Shown here piece by piece: positions 7,796-16,189 of a DNA stretch of 55,831 nt. This DNA is from Sphingomonadales bacterium (GTDB lineage: Bacteria; Pseudomonadota; Alphaproteobacteria; Sphingomonadales; Sphingomonadaceae), in contig JAGWPW010000021.1 of the NCBI GenBank assembly GCA_028870315.1, positions 1-55,831 of the forward strand, written 5' to 3'. The position numbers and the translations under genes were made by a program. The notes beneath the pieces were generated by a model. That model did not search any database. It was not told the origin of the DNA and was given only the letters and a program-made list of their open reading frames with translations. Every line of letters begins with the position of its first letter. The first letter of the stretch is position 1.

Positions 7796-9304
7796 TCAGT
7801 GCCGGCTTTTGGATGGGCGGGAAACGCGCAGCATTAAGACAAGTGGGGAAACAATGAGACTTGTAACAAGCAGCGCCCAAAACGTGTCAATATAAGAGGT
7901 CATTACCGCTAGCCGCTCGACCTCGCGCGCGATGCTCGCAGCGGACCGCATCAGAGTCAGATCGAGATCGGGATGATCGAGCGCGAGCAAGGGGTTGTCC
8001 CGATGAAGTGTCTCGACCAGGCGTGAGTGAACCACCGCGGCGTTGCGGACGGTTAGCGCCTGGACCAGCGAGATGCCGATGGCTGATCCCATGTTGCGGA
8101 TAAGGGTGCTGAGGGCTGCGCCATCGTTGCGCAAGCTTCCCGGTAGCGTGGCAAAGGCCATGGTCGCGAGCGGCACGAAGATCAAGCTGCTGCCGATACC
8201 CTGGATGAAGCCGCCGCTCATCACCAGCCAGTCGTCGGCACCAAGGGAAAGCTCTGATAACTGCCACATCGACAATGCGCACAGTAGCAGCCCGGCAAAA
8301 ACCAGCAGCCGTGAATCGATGCGTCCGGTCAGCAGGCCTGTGAGCGGCATGGCTATCAGCGTCGCGATCCCGCGCGGGGCCATTGCGATGCCGATCTGCA
8401 GGGTAGAATGGCCGAACAGATCGTTGAGCATAGGCGGTAGCAGCGACAAGACACTGTAGACGAGCCCGCCCAGAAAGAAGCCAATCATGGAGGAAATTAC
8501 GAAATTGCGGTCGGTGAACAGCTTGGCGCTGATGAAGGGCGCGCGCGCCGTCGCGCTGTGGACCACGAAGACGTAGAAGCCTGCTACCGCCACGACGGCC
8601 TCGGCGCGGATCTCGTTCGAATCGAGCCAGTCCAGCATCTCGCCGCGGTCGAGCAGGAGTTGCAAGGCGCCGAGTGCGACCGCCAGCGCCAGGAAGCCGG
8701 TGAAATCGAGCCGATTTGGCCGGCTGTCACGCTGCTCGGGGAGCACCGCCGACAGCCCGATCAGGGTCATGATGCCAATCGGCAGGTTGATGTAGAACAC
8801 CCAGCGCCACGACAGGCTGTCGGTAAGGAAGCCGCCGAGCAGTGGCCCGAACAGCGGACCGAGGATCGCGGCGAGCCCGAAGATCGCCATCGCCCGCCCG
8901 TGCTGGTGCGGCGGATAGACGTCGAGCAGGATCGCTTGCGCGATTGGCACCAGCGCCGATCCGAACACGCCCTGCGCCAGCCGGAAGGCGATGAGCTGGT
9001 CGAGCCCGGTGGCGATGCCGCACAGGCCCGAGGTGAGCGTGAAGCCCGCCACCGAGACCAGCAGCAGCCGCTTGCGCCCGAAGCGCCCCGCCAGCCACCC
9101 GGTCAGCGGCATGAAGATCGCGGCAGCGACGATGTAGCTGGTCAGCACCCAGCTGATCTGCTCGCGCGAGGCCGAGGTCGCGCCCTGCATATGCGGCAGC
9201 GCGACGTTGGCGATCGTCGTGTCGATCTGGTTCATGAACGCCGCCGACATCGCGAAGAACACGATCAGCGTCCGCGTCAGCGGCGGCAGGGCAACTTCAC
9301 TCAA
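7796..9304 (-). CDS. MFS multidrug exporter, DHA2 (EmrB/QacA) family
   Basis: This is a 502-residue inner-membrane protein with about 14 predicted transmembrane segments, the DHA2 drug:proton antiporter layout. Visible signatures are the first helix with NQIDTTIANVALPHM (DHA2 motif D1), motif A as GWLAGRFGRKRLLL, and motif C-like GPLFGPLLGGFLTD. The gene follows the SDR gene on the same strand with a 28-base gap, so both should be transcribed together; a divergent TetR gene sits upstream of the pair. No EmrA-type adaptor is adjacent, so partner and substrate are unknown. It ends 32 bases from the tRNA-Lys gene. Confidence 0.9.
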   Translation of the reverse strand: MSEVALPPLTRTLIVFFAMSAAFMNQIDTTIANVALPHMQGATSASREQISWVLTSYIVAAAIFMPLTGWLAGRFGRKRLLLVSVAGFTLTSGLCGIATGLDQLIAFRLAQGVFGSALVPIAQAILLDVYPPHQHGRAMAIFGLAAILGPLFGPLLGGFLTDSLSWRWVFYINLPIGIMTLIGLSAVLPEQRDSRPNRLDFTGFLALAVALGALQLLLDRGEMLDWLDSNEIRAEAVVAVAGFYVFVVHSATARAPFISAKLFTDRNFVISSMIGFFLGGLVYSVLSLLPPMLNDLFGHSTLQIGIAMAPRGIATLIAMPLTGLLTGRIDSRLLVFAGLLLCALSMWQLSELSLGADDWLVMSGGFIQGIGSSLIFVPLATMAFATLPGSLRNDGAALSTLIRNMGSAIGISLVQALTVRNAAVVHSRLVETLHRDNPLLALDHPDLDLTLMRSAASIAREVERLAVMTSYIDTFWALLVTSLIVSPLVLMLRVSRPSKSRH

Positions 9305-9332
9305 CGCAGTGCCGGCCGGCAGGGCATGGCCT

Positions 9333-10079
9333 CTACTGCGCGGTCATCCCGGCGTCGATGACGTGCTCGGCGCCCGAGATATAGGACGAGGCGTCCGAGG
9401 CGAGGAACAGCACCAGCCGCGACACCTCCTCGGGCTCGGCTATCCGCCGCAGCGGGATCTGCGCCAGCGCGTCGCCGCCTTCCTCGTTGGTCGCCTCGAC
9501 CATCATCGGGGTCATGATGAAGCCGGGGTGCACCGAGTTGACGCGGATATTCTGCGGCCCGAATTCGATCGCCGCCGCCTTGGTCATGCCGCGCACCGCG
9601 AACTTGCTGGCGACATAGGCGAGGCTCGGGAAGCCGTAATTGGCGACAAGCCCGGCGATCGAGGAAATGTTGACGATCGAGCCGCCGCCCGCGCGCAGCA
9701 GCGAGGGAATGGCGTAATGCATGCCCAGAAACACCGAATGCTGGTTGACCGCGCAGACATGCAGGTAATCCGCCTCGGTGATGTCGACCGTGTTCGCCAT
9801 CGGGCCGAGGATGCCGGCGTTGTTGACCAGGATGGTGGCGGGGCCGAACGCCGTCTCGGTCGCGCTCACCAGCCGCTGCCAGTCCTCGGCGCGGGTGACG
9901 TCCATCGCCATGAAGCGCGCGGTGTTGCCGAGTTCCTTCGCCAGCGCCTCGCCGGCATCGCCGCGCAGATCGGCAAGCATGACTTTCGCGCCCTCTTCAG
10001 CGAACATTCGCGCGTGCGAGGCGCCCATGCCACGCGCGGCGCCGGTGATGATGGCGATCTTGCCGTCGAGCTGACCCAT
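9333..10079 (-). CDS. SDR-family NAD(P)-dependent oxidoreductase
   Basis: This is a 248-residue classical short-chain dehydrogenase. The cofactor motif is TGAARGMG near residues 12-19; NNAG follows in LVNNAGILGP; the catalytic Ser lies in SIVNISSIAG and the Tyr and Lys in YVASKFAVRG. It starts with MGQLDGKIAIITG at 10077-10079, which gives the usual classical SDR length; the open frame upstream has no SDR character. It is the first gene of a two-gene operon with the DHA2 exporter and is divergent from a TetR gene 53 bases away. The 20-beta-hydroxysteroid or cyclic-alcohol dehydrogenase group is the nearest impression, but substrate is not readable. Confidence 0.9.
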   Translation of the reverse strand: MGQLDGKIAIITGAARGMGASHARMFAEEGAKVMLADLRGDAGEALAKELGNTARFMAMDVTRAEDWQRLVSATETAFGPATILVNNAGILGPMANTVDITEADYLHVCAVNQHSVFLGMHYAIPSLLRAGGGSIVNISSIAGLVANYGFPSLAYVASKFAVRGMTKAAAIEFGPQNIRVNSVHPGFIMTPMMVEATNEEGGDALAQIPLRRIAEPEEVSRLVLFLASDASSYISGAEHVIDAGMTAQ

Positions 10080-10132
10080 TGCTTGTGCTCCTCTGGTTTT
10101 GGTGATGCCGTGAATTGTCTGGAAAATTGGCG

Positions 10133-10810
10133 ATGGCGGCGATACGCTCAGCCCGGATGCGGACATCGAGCAACATTTCCCGCCGGCGGATGACCGCGCT
10201 TCAGGAAGGCAGCGCCGACTATCTCGCCAAGCGCGCCGAGTTGATCGAGATCGCCGGGCGCCAGTTCAAGGCCAACGGCTTCAAGGCGACCACCCTCGCC
10301 GAGATCGGCCACAAGGCCGGGCTCGATCGCGCCACCGTCTATTACTACTTCGGCAGCAAGGAAGAGCTGTTTCGCGAATGCCTGCGCGAAGGCGTCGACA
10401 GCAACATCCAGGAATGCGAGCGCATCTTCCTCGACGAAAGCCGCGATGCCGCGACGCGGCTGCGCGCGATCATCACCCAGCTGATGACCGCCTACGATCA
10501 CTATTACCCGCACATGTACGTCTACATTCAGGAAGAGATGAGCCGCATCACCAGCGAGCAGAGCGCCTGGGCGCAGCAGATCGTCAGCCAGACGCGCAAG
10601 TTCGAACGCATCGTCATCAGCCTGATCTCGACGCTGATCAAAAGCGGCAAGATGCGCAGCGACATTTCGGTGCGCATCGCCGCCAACGCGGTCTTCGGCA
10701 TGCTCAACTGGACGCACCGCTGGTATCAGCCGGGCGGGCCCGACGGGCCGGGCGCGGTGGCGCAGGCGTTCTGCGATATATTTTTCGATGGGATGAGGGC
10801 GAAGCGTTAG
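10133..10810 (+). CDS. TetR/AcrR-family transcriptional regulator
   Basis: This is a repressor-type protein of about 225 residues. The N-terminal helix-turn-helix is clear (TTLAEIGHKAGLDRATVYYYFGSKEELF); the C-terminal ligand-binding region has the TetR_C-type pattern (MRSDISVRIAANAVFGMLNWTHRWY). Three in-frame ATGs (10133, 10157, 10190) are possible; 10133 is used because a GGAAAA stretch lies just upstream, but 10190 would also give a complete domain. It is divergent from the SDR-exporter operon, which it probably controls. Because it lies next to the camphor-like regulon it is also one candidate reader of the TCAAC-N6-GTTGA sites, although no such site lies at its own promoter. Confidence 0.88.
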   Translation: MAAIRSARMRTSSNISRRRMTALQEGSADYLAKRAELIEIAGRQFKANGFKATTLAEIGHKAGLDRATVYYYFGSKEELFRECLREGVDSNIQECERIFLDESRDAATRLRAIITQLMTAYDHYYPHMYVYIQEEMSRITSEQSAWAQQIVSQTRKFERIVISLISTLIKSGKMRSDISVRIAANAVFGMLNWTHRWYQPGGPDGPGAVAQAFCDIFFDGMRAKR

Positions 10811-10908
10811 CCTCCGGGGCCAGAGGCTGCGGACCCCATTACATCTCCCGACGCCAAGGCCGCTCGGTGTGGCGGCCCGCGCGCGCGCTCGTGCTGGAAG
10901 ACGAATCG

Positions 10909-10930
10909 GGGGCCACGGGCCGCTGGCCCC
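10909..10930. terminator. Possible bidirectional terminator
   Basis: GGGGCCA at 10909-10915 pairs with TGGCCCC at 10924-10930 over an 8-base loop. It lies between the convergent TetR and acyl-CoA ligase genes, where a shared terminator would be expected. There is no clear T tract on either side, so it is only a candidate. Confidence 0.4.
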
Positions 10931-10950
10931 TGGAATAATCTCTTTCGCTT

Positions 10951-12582
10951 TCACAACCTTGCTCGCAAACCGCGCTTGTCGACCTTGGTCGCCGACATCG
11001 GCCAGTCGTCCGCCGTCATGAACACTACCGCGCGCGGCACCTTGTAGCTGGCGATGCGCCCGGTGCAGAAGGCGATCAGTTCCTCGGCGGCGACGCTGTG
11101 TCCCGGGCGCAGTTCGACGAAGGCGACCGGCACCTCGTCGAGCCGCGGATCGGGGCGGCCGACCACCTCGGCGAGCTTCACCGACGGATGGCTGCACAGG
11201 TAGGATTCGATCTCGATCGCGGCGACGTTTTCGCCGCCGACCTTGAGCATGTCCTTGGCGCGGCCGTGGAAGGTGAGCGTGCCATCGGCGGCCATCGCAT
11301 AGAGATCGCCGGTGTGCAGCCAGCGGTCGGCGTCAAGCGCCTCGGCGGTCTTGTCGGGCGCGCGGTAATAGCCGGTCATGACGTTGTAGCCGCGCACCAG
11401 GATCTCGCCGATTTCGCCCGGAGCCGCGTCGCCGCTGCCGTCGAGCGCGATGATGCGGGTCTCGACCCCCGGCACCGCCTTGCCCTGGTTGGTGGCGCGC
11501 TGTTCCGGCGCGTCCCCGGCGCCGCTCAGCGCGAATATGCCCGCGGTCTCGGTCATGCCGCAGGCCTGCATCACCTCGCAATCGGGCAGCAGCGTCTGGA
11601 CGCGATGGACCAGCGCCTCGGGACCGATGAGCAGCATCTTGCGCAGCGAGGCGAGCCGTTCGGGCGCGAAGCCGGGGTGATCGAGCATCGGCTGGAGGAT
11701 CGCGGGAAACCACGGCCACGCCGCGCTCGCCCGTTCGCGTTCGATGAGTTCGAGCGCCCGCCCGGGTTCGAAGACGACATCGGTGCAATAGGTGCCGGCG
11801 GTGCCGATGACGCCGAGGAATGGCGAAAGCGAGCCGATGTGGAACAGCGGCCCACCGCCCCAGGTCACGTCGTGCGCGTGGCTGCGGAAGCGGCGCCCGG
11901 CGCGTTCGACCGGGCCGCGGGTCATCGCCTCGTGCGAGAGCAGGCAACCCTTGGGGTTGGCGGTGGTGCCCGAGGTGTAGATGAGGATGGCAGGATCGCA
12001 CAGGCGTGCGCGGCGGCGGCGTGCATCGATTTCGGCTGGATCGACGCTGTGCGCCGCCGCATCGAACGCGGCCCGCGCCATGAAACCGGGCGCCGCCTCG
12101 CCCGCCAGCACCACCGCGTGGCGCAGCAACGGCGCTTCGGAAAGCCGCGCCGGTGCCGCGCGTTCGGCCAGCGATGGCAGCGCGGCGGCGAGCGAGGCGC
12201 GGAAATCGACGACGCTGGTATCGGCCGCGGTGGTAAGGATCGCGGCGATATCGGCATCGGCGATGATATAGCCCAACTCGCGGCTCTTGTGCCGGGCGTG
12301 GAGCGGCACGGCGACGCAATTGGCCAGCGCCACCCCGAAGATTGCCGCGACCAGTTCGACACTGTTGTTGGCGAGAATGCCGACGTGCGAGCCTTCGGCG
12401 ACGCCAAGCGCGACGAGGCCGCGCGCGACCGCGACCGCCTCCTCGCGCAGTTCGGCATAGCGAACCGCGCGTCCGGGCAGCACCAGCGCCTTGCGCTCGG
12501 GAAAGCGTGCGGCGCTGCGCAAGAGAAGGTCGGCGACCGGGCTGACCTCGGTCGATTCGTCGAATGCCATCGGCCGCATCAT
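10951..12582 (-). CDS. AMP-forming acyl-CoA synthetase (ANL superfamily)
   Basis: This 543-residue enzyme activates a carboxylic acid to its CoA thioester through an acyl-adenylate. The P-loop-like motif IYTSGTTANPKGCLLSH, the A5-type motif ACGMTETAG, the motifs GYNVMTGYYRAPDKT and WLHTGD, the hinge GRAKDMLKVGGENV and the catalytic Lys region MSATKVDKRG are all present. It is divergent from the first luciferase-like monooxygenase gene; three TCAAC-type palindromes fill the region between them. In camphor-type pathways a CoA ligase acts on the acid formed after ring cleavage, so that role is likely by context. ATGs at 12582, 12579 and 12570 are all possible; a GGGGAG lies immediately before 12582. 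Confidence 0.9.
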   Translation of the reverse strand: MMRPMAFDESTEVSPVADLLLRSAARFPERKALVLPGRAVRYAELREEAVAVARGLVALGVAEGSHVGILANNSVELVAAIFGVALANCVAVPLHARHKSRELGYIIADADIAAILTTAADTSVVDFRASLAAALPSLAERAAPARLSEAPLLRHAVVLAGEAAPGFMARAAFDAAAHSVDPAEIDARRRRARLCDPAILIYTSGTTANPKGCLLSHEAMTRGPVERAGRRFRSHAHDVTWGGGPLFHIGSLSPFLGVIGTAGTYCTDVVFEPGRALELIERERASAAWPWFPAILQPMLDHPGFAPERLASLRKMLLIGPEALVHRVQTLLPDCEVMQACGMTETAGIFALSGAGDAPEQRATNQGKAVPGVETRIIALDGSGDAAPGEIGEILVRGYNVMTGYYRAPDKTAEALDADRWLHTGDLYAMAADGTLTFHGRAKDMLKVGGENVAAIEIESYLCSHPSVKLAEVVGRPDPRLDEVPVAFVELRPGHSVAAEELIAFCTGRIASYKVPRAVVFMTADDWPMSATKVDKRGLRARL

Positions 12583-12632
12583 CTCCCCGGCGTGCCCGAT
12601 TTGCCCGAAGCATGATGGGCGCGCATCGCTCT

Positions 12633-12650
12633 GTCAACGATAATGTTGAC
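12633..12650. promoter_or_regulatory. TCAAC-N6-GTTGA operator, site 1
   Basis: GTCAACGATAATGTTGAC is a palindrome with six-base arms. It lies in the divergent region between the CoA ligase and the first luciferase-like gene. Read towards the ligase, its left arm supplies a TTGACA -35 hexamer. Five similar sites occur at other promoters of the cluster. Confidence 0.8.
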
Positions 12651-12661
12651 TGGCCATCTGC

Positions 12662-12679
12662 GTTAACATCGGCGTTGAC
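12662..12679. promoter_or_regulatory. TCAAC-N6-GTTGA operator, site 2 (one mismatch)
   Basis: GTTAACATCGGCGTTGAC has the same spacing as site 1 with one change in the left arm. Its right arm forms the -35 hexamer TTGACA (12675-12680) of the rightward promoter, so a bound protein would block polymerase. Confidence 0.7.
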
Positions 12680-12704
12680 AAGCCCGCGGGCCGCGGTCTA
12701 TCAA
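12675..12704 (+). promoter_or_regulatory. Sigma-70-type promoter for the luciferase-like/P450 operon
   Basis: A consensus -35 TTGACA (12675-12680) is followed after 18 bases by TATCAA (12699-12704). Sites 2 and 3 overlap the -35 and -10 elements respectively. The first gene starts at 12745, giving a short leader. Prediction from sequence only. Confidence 0.55.
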
Positions 12705-12717
12705 CGCACGTGTTGAT
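12700..12717. promoter_or_regulatory. TCAAC-N6-GTTGA operator, site 3
   Basis: ATCAACGCACGTGTTGAT is a palindrome apart from its centre. It covers the -10 region and probable transcription start of the rightward promoter, the classic place for a repressor site. Confidence 0.8.
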
Positions 12718-12744
12718 GGGATGGATGCCAGGGGACGAAGAGCC

Positions 12745-13899
12745 ATGAAGTTTCACCTGATGCAGACCGGCGTCGTCGGCCGCCGGCGCGAGATCGAGGC
12801 GGGCATGGCCGGGCAGCGGCCCGAACTGTACCAGCGCTTCCTCGAAGAAGTGCGCGGCTATGTGCGGCTTGCCGACGATCTCGGCTATTTCGGCTATTGC
12901 CAGCCCGAGCATCACCTCCAGATCGAGGGCTTCGAGGCCAACAACCATCCCGGCATGTTCAGCCTTTTTGTTGGCCAGAACAGCAAGCGGCTGCATGCCG
13001 GTCTCATGGGCTACACCATGACGACGCATAATCCGGTGCGCGTCGCCGAGGAGATCGCGACGCTCGATCACATGCTCCAGGGGCGCCTCTATTGCGGCTT
13101 CACCCGCGGCTATCACGCGCGCTGGGTAGACAGCTACGCCGCCAAGGAGGGGATCAGCGCGACCACGCCCGACAACGTCAAGGCGCGCGACGACCAGGAC
13201 GCGCGCAACCGCTCGCTGTTCGAGGAGGGCGTGCGCGTCATCAAGAAGGCCTGGACCAGCGATGTCTTCAGCCACAAGGGGGAGAACTGGGAATTTCCGC
13301 CCAATGGCGGCTCCTCGGGCCATCCCGCCTATGCCAAATTCGGCAAGGGCCAGGATGCCGACGGTGTCGTGCGCCAGATCGGCATCGCGCCACTCCCGTA
13401 CCAGCGCCCGCATCCGCCGATCTATGGGGGCTTTGCCGCCTCGGGGCGGACGATCGACTTCTGGGCCGAGGAAGGCGGCAAGCTGATCGTGCTTTCCGAC
13501 AATCTCGATTTCTGCGAGTCGCTCAACAACCGCTATATCGCCACCGCCGCCAGGGCCGGGCGCGAGGTGACGCGCACGCAAGCCTCGGCATGGGGTGGCT
13601 TCCTGATGCTGACGCCCGACAAGGAGCGCCAGAAGAAGCTCATGGAAGAGCATATGTGGTTCTGGGACGAATGGTTCATCCCGATGGGCCAGCGCCCGCC
13701 CAACGTTCTCATCGGCAGCGCTGACGAGATCGCCGACCGCATCGGCGCGGCGCATGACCGGCTCGGCTTCGACGAGCTGTTCCTGATGTTCGGCCAGGGG
13801 CATCTCGAGCCCGAGGAGAATCAGGAGGAGCTTGAGAAGTTCATCAGCAAGGTCGCGCCGCGTTTCGCCAGCAAGGACGAGAACGGCGTCTTAGTGTGA
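12745..13899 (+). CDS. LLM-class (luciferase-like) flavin-dependent monooxygenase
   Basis: This 384-residue protein has the bacterial-luciferase TIM-barrel fold. Signs are the N-terminal MKFHLMQTG strand, GYFGYCQPEHHLQ (the His-containing active-site strand), NPVRVAEEIATLDHMLQGRLYCGFTRGY and the C-terminal VLIGSADEIADRI that ends the barrel. Such enzymes use reduced FMN from a separate reductase. It is the first gene of an operon continuing with a diketocamphane-monooxygenase-like gene, a zinc ADH, a CYP101 P450 and an SDR. It is clearly different in sequence from the two DKCMO-like genes nearby. The ATG at 12745 was preferred over 12721 because the family starts directly with the first strand. 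Substrate unknown. Confidence 0.88.
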   Translation: MKFHLMQTGVVGRRREIEAGMAGQRPELYQRFLEEVRGYVRLADDLGYFGYCQPEHHLQIEGFEANNHPGMFSLFVGQNSKRLHAGLMGYTMTTHNPVRVAEEIATLDHMLQGRLYCGFTRGYHARWVDSYAAKEGISATTPDNVKARDDQDARNRSLFEEGVRVIKKAWTSDVFSHKGENWEFPPNGGSSGHPAYAKFGKGQDADGVVRQIGIAPLPYQRPHPPIYGGFAASGRTIDFWAEEGGKLIVLSDNLDFCESLNNRYIATAARAGREVTRTQASAWGGFLMLTPDKERQKKLMEEHMWFWDEWFIPMGQRPPNVLIGSADEIADRIGAAHDRLGFDELFLMFGQGHLEPEENQEELEKFISKVAPRFASKDENGVLV

Positions 13900-13937
13900 G
13901 ATCGTGATAAGCCAACGATAGACCGGGAGATACAGGA

Positions 13938-15041
13938 ATGCCCATGCAGTGCGGCATCTTCATGACGCCTTACAATCCGCCGAGCCGGACCCCGCGCCAG
14001 GTGTTCGACTGGGCGACGAGCATCGCCCGGATCGCCGACGAGGCCGGCTATGCCGATTTCATGATCGGCGAGCATTACACGCTTGGCTGGGAGAACATCC
14101 CGATGCCCGAGGCGGTGATCGCCGCCTGCGCGCAGACCACCAGCCGCATCCGTTTCGCGCCGATGGCGCATCTCCTGCCCTATCATGACCCGGCGACGCT
14201 CGCGATCCGCATCGGCTGGCTGAGCCAGGTGATGGAAGGTCGCTACTTCCTTGGCGTCGCCCCCGGCGGCCATCACACCGACGCGGTGCTGCATGGCTTC
14301 GAAAATCTCGGCGAGCTGCCGGCGCGGCAGCTGGAAGCGCTGCGGCTGATGGAACGGGTGTGGGAGCGCAAACCATTCTGCGAGAAAGGCCAGTTCTTCC
14401 GCGCCGGCTTCCCCGGCCCCGAAACCATGCCCGAATACTGGGTCGAGATCGCCGACAACAACCCCTATGGCGGGCGCGAAAGCCTTGAGATCGCGGTCAC
14501 CGGCCTGTCGATGAGTTCCTCCTCGATGCGCTTTGCCGGCGAGCGCGACTACAGCCCGATCTCGTTCTTCGGCGGCACCCCGCAGATGAAGGCGCATTGG
14601 GAAACCTGGGCGGCGGCGAACGAAAGCGCGGGTTTCAAGCCCGACCGCAGCCGCTATCGCGTCTGCCGCGACGTGTTCATCGCCGATACCGACGCCGAGG
14701 CGAAGCGCCTCGTCCGCAAGACCGGGATGATGCAGACCTGGCACAAATATCTCAAGGAAATCTATGTCAAGTTCAAGCTGTTCGACGGGATCATCGCCGA
14801 CAGCGGGGTAGACATGACGCCCGACAACATCGACGAGGATTTCCTCATCGAGCATGTCATCCTCTGCGGCTCGCCCGAGACGGTGATCGAGAAGCTCGAG
14901 AAGCTGGCCGACGCCTGCGGCGGCTGGGGCCAGATCGTCGCCAACCAGCATGACAGCATCGAGGATCCCGGGCCCTGGGAGGAATCGCTGCGAAGGCTGG
15001 CGACCGAGGTGTGCCCGAAGGTACGAATGCCGCTCAACTGA
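13938..15041 (+). CDS. Diketocamphane monooxygenase-like type II Baeyer-Villiger oxygenase
   Basis: This 367-residue LLM-class FMN-dependent oxygenase resembles the diketocamphane monooxygenases of Pseudomonas putida as I recall them. Shared phrases include FADFMIGEH-like YADFMIGEHYTLGWENIP, RIRFAPMAHLLPYHDPATLA, EGRYFLGVAPGGHHTDA, YSPISFFGG and FIADTDAEAK. Those enzymes insert oxygen beside a ring ketone to give a lactone, using FMNH2 from a separate reductase. The neighbouring CYP101 P450 and ADH would produce such a ketone. A GGGAGA lies upstream of the ATG at 13938. The function as a ketone-to-lactone oxygenase is probable; the exact ketone is not known. Confidence 0.85.
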   Translation: MPMQCGIFMTPYNPPSRTPRQVFDWATSIARIADEAGYADFMIGEHYTLGWENIPMPEAVIAACAQTTSRIRFAPMAHLLPYHDPATLAIRIGWLSQVMEGRYFLGVAPGGHHTDAVLHGFENLGELPARQLEALRLMERVWERKPFCEKGQFFRAGFPGPETMPEYWVEIADNNPYGGRESLEIAVTGLSMSSSSMRFAGERDYSPISFFGGTPQMKAHWETWAAANESAGFKPDRSRYRVCRDVFIADTDAEAKRLVRKTGMMQTWHKYLKEIYVKFKLFDGIIADSGVDMTPDNIDEDFLIEHVILCGSPETVIEKLEKLADACGGWGQIVANQHDSIEDPGPWEESLRRLATEVCPKVRMPLN

Positions 15042-15085
15042 TGCGGCGGCCGGCGGGATAGCCGGCGCCCGAGGGAGATCGAGTG

Positions 15086-16171
15086 ATGAGCAAGGCCCGC
15101 GCGACGGTATTGGTCGAGCCCAACCGGATCGAGACCTGGGATGTGCCGGTATTCGATCCCGAGCCGGGCGGCGCGCTGGTGCGCATCGTTGCCGGCGGGG
15201 TGTGCGGCAGCGACGTCCATATCCAGACCGGCGAGGCAGGCGTCATGCCCTTCCCGATCATCCTCGGCCATGAAGGCGTCGGCCGCGTCGAGAAGCTGGG
15301 CGCGGGGGTATCCACCGATTACGCCGGGGTGCCGGTCAAGGCGGGCGACCTCGTCTACTGGGCGCCGATCGTGCTGTGCCACCGCTGCCACAGCTGCACC
15401 GTGCTGGAGGAAACCCCTTGCGAGAACTCGCAGTTCTTCGAGCATGCCGGGAAGCCCAACTGGGGCAGCTACGCCGATTTCGCCTGGCTGCCCAACGGGC
15501 TTGCCTTCTTCCGCCTGCCCGACGGCGCCGATCCCGACGCGGTGATCGCGCTTGGCTGCGCGCTCCCCACGGTGCTGCGCGGCTATGACCGCTGCGGCCC
15601 GGTGCGGATGGGCGAGAGCGTGGTGGTGCAGGGTGCCGGGCCGGTCGGGCTGTCGGCGATCCTCGTCGCCAAGCTGTCGGGCGCGCGCGAGATCATCGCC
15701 ATCGACATGCATGACAACCGCCTCGCCATGGCAAAGGCGATGGGCGCGACCGCGACCGTATCCTTGAAGGACAACGCCGCCGAACGCCGCCGCCAGGTCT
15801 ACGACCGGGTCGCCGCGCATGGCCCCGACGTCGTGGTCGAGGCGGCGGGCGTGCTGCCGGCCTTTCCCGAAGGCGTCGATCTTGCCGGCAACCATGGCCG
15901 TTACATCATCCTCGGGCTGTGGGGCGCGATCGGCACGCAGCCGATCTCGCCGCGCGACCTCACCACCAGGAACCTGACCGTCGCCGGAGCGACCTTCCCC
16001 AAGCCGAAGCATTACCACCAGGCGCTGCACCTCGCCGCGCGGCTCCAGCACGACTATCCGCTTGCCGCGCTGGTCTCGCACCGCTTCGGCATCGCCGAGG
16101 CTGAACAGGCGCTTGCCGCCACCGCCAGGGGCGAGGTCATCAAGGCGGTGATCGACCCCGAGATCGCCTGA
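15086..16171 (+). CDS. Zinc-dependent MDR-family alcohol dehydrogenase
   Basis: This 361-residue medium-chain dehydrogenase should oxidise a secondary alcohol to a ketone with NAD(P). Catalytic-zinc ligands are seen in AGGVCGSDVHIQ and LGHEGVGRVEKLG; a structural-zinc-like Cys cluster sits in CHRCHSCTVLEETPC; the Rossmann motif is VVVQGAGPVGLSAIL. In the camphor pathway the gene next to P450cam encodes exactly such an enzyme (CamD, 5-exo-hydroxycamphor dehydrogenase), so an equivalent role on the P450 product is the natural inference. Start 15086 has a GGGAGA seven bases upstream. It lies 44 bases after the DKCMO-like gene and 18 before the P450. Confidence 0.9.
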   Translation: MSKARATVLVEPNRIETWDVPVFDPEPGGALVRIVAGGVCGSDVHIQTGEAGVMPFPIILGHEGVGRVEKLGAGVSTDYAGVPVKAGDLVYWAPIVLCHRCHSCTVLEETPCENSQFFEHAGKPNWGSYADFAWLPNGLAFFRLPDGADPDAVIALGCALPTVLRGYDRCGPVRMGESVVVQGAGPVGLSAILVAKLSGAREIIAIDMHDNRLAMAKAMGATATVSLKDNAAERRRQVYDRVAAHGPDVVVEAAGVLPAFPEGVDLAGNHGRYIILGLWGAIGTQPISPRDLTTRNLTVAGATFPKPKHYHQALHLAARLQHDYPLAALVSHRFGIAEAEQALAATARGEVIKAVIDPEIA

Positions 16172-16189
16172 GTCCATCCATCGGAGCAA

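Noticed and set aside
7796..10079. Membership of the SDR-DHA2 exporter operon in the camphor-like regulon
   Set aside because: No TCAAC-N6-GTTGA site is found at its promoter; it has its own divergent TetR gene.
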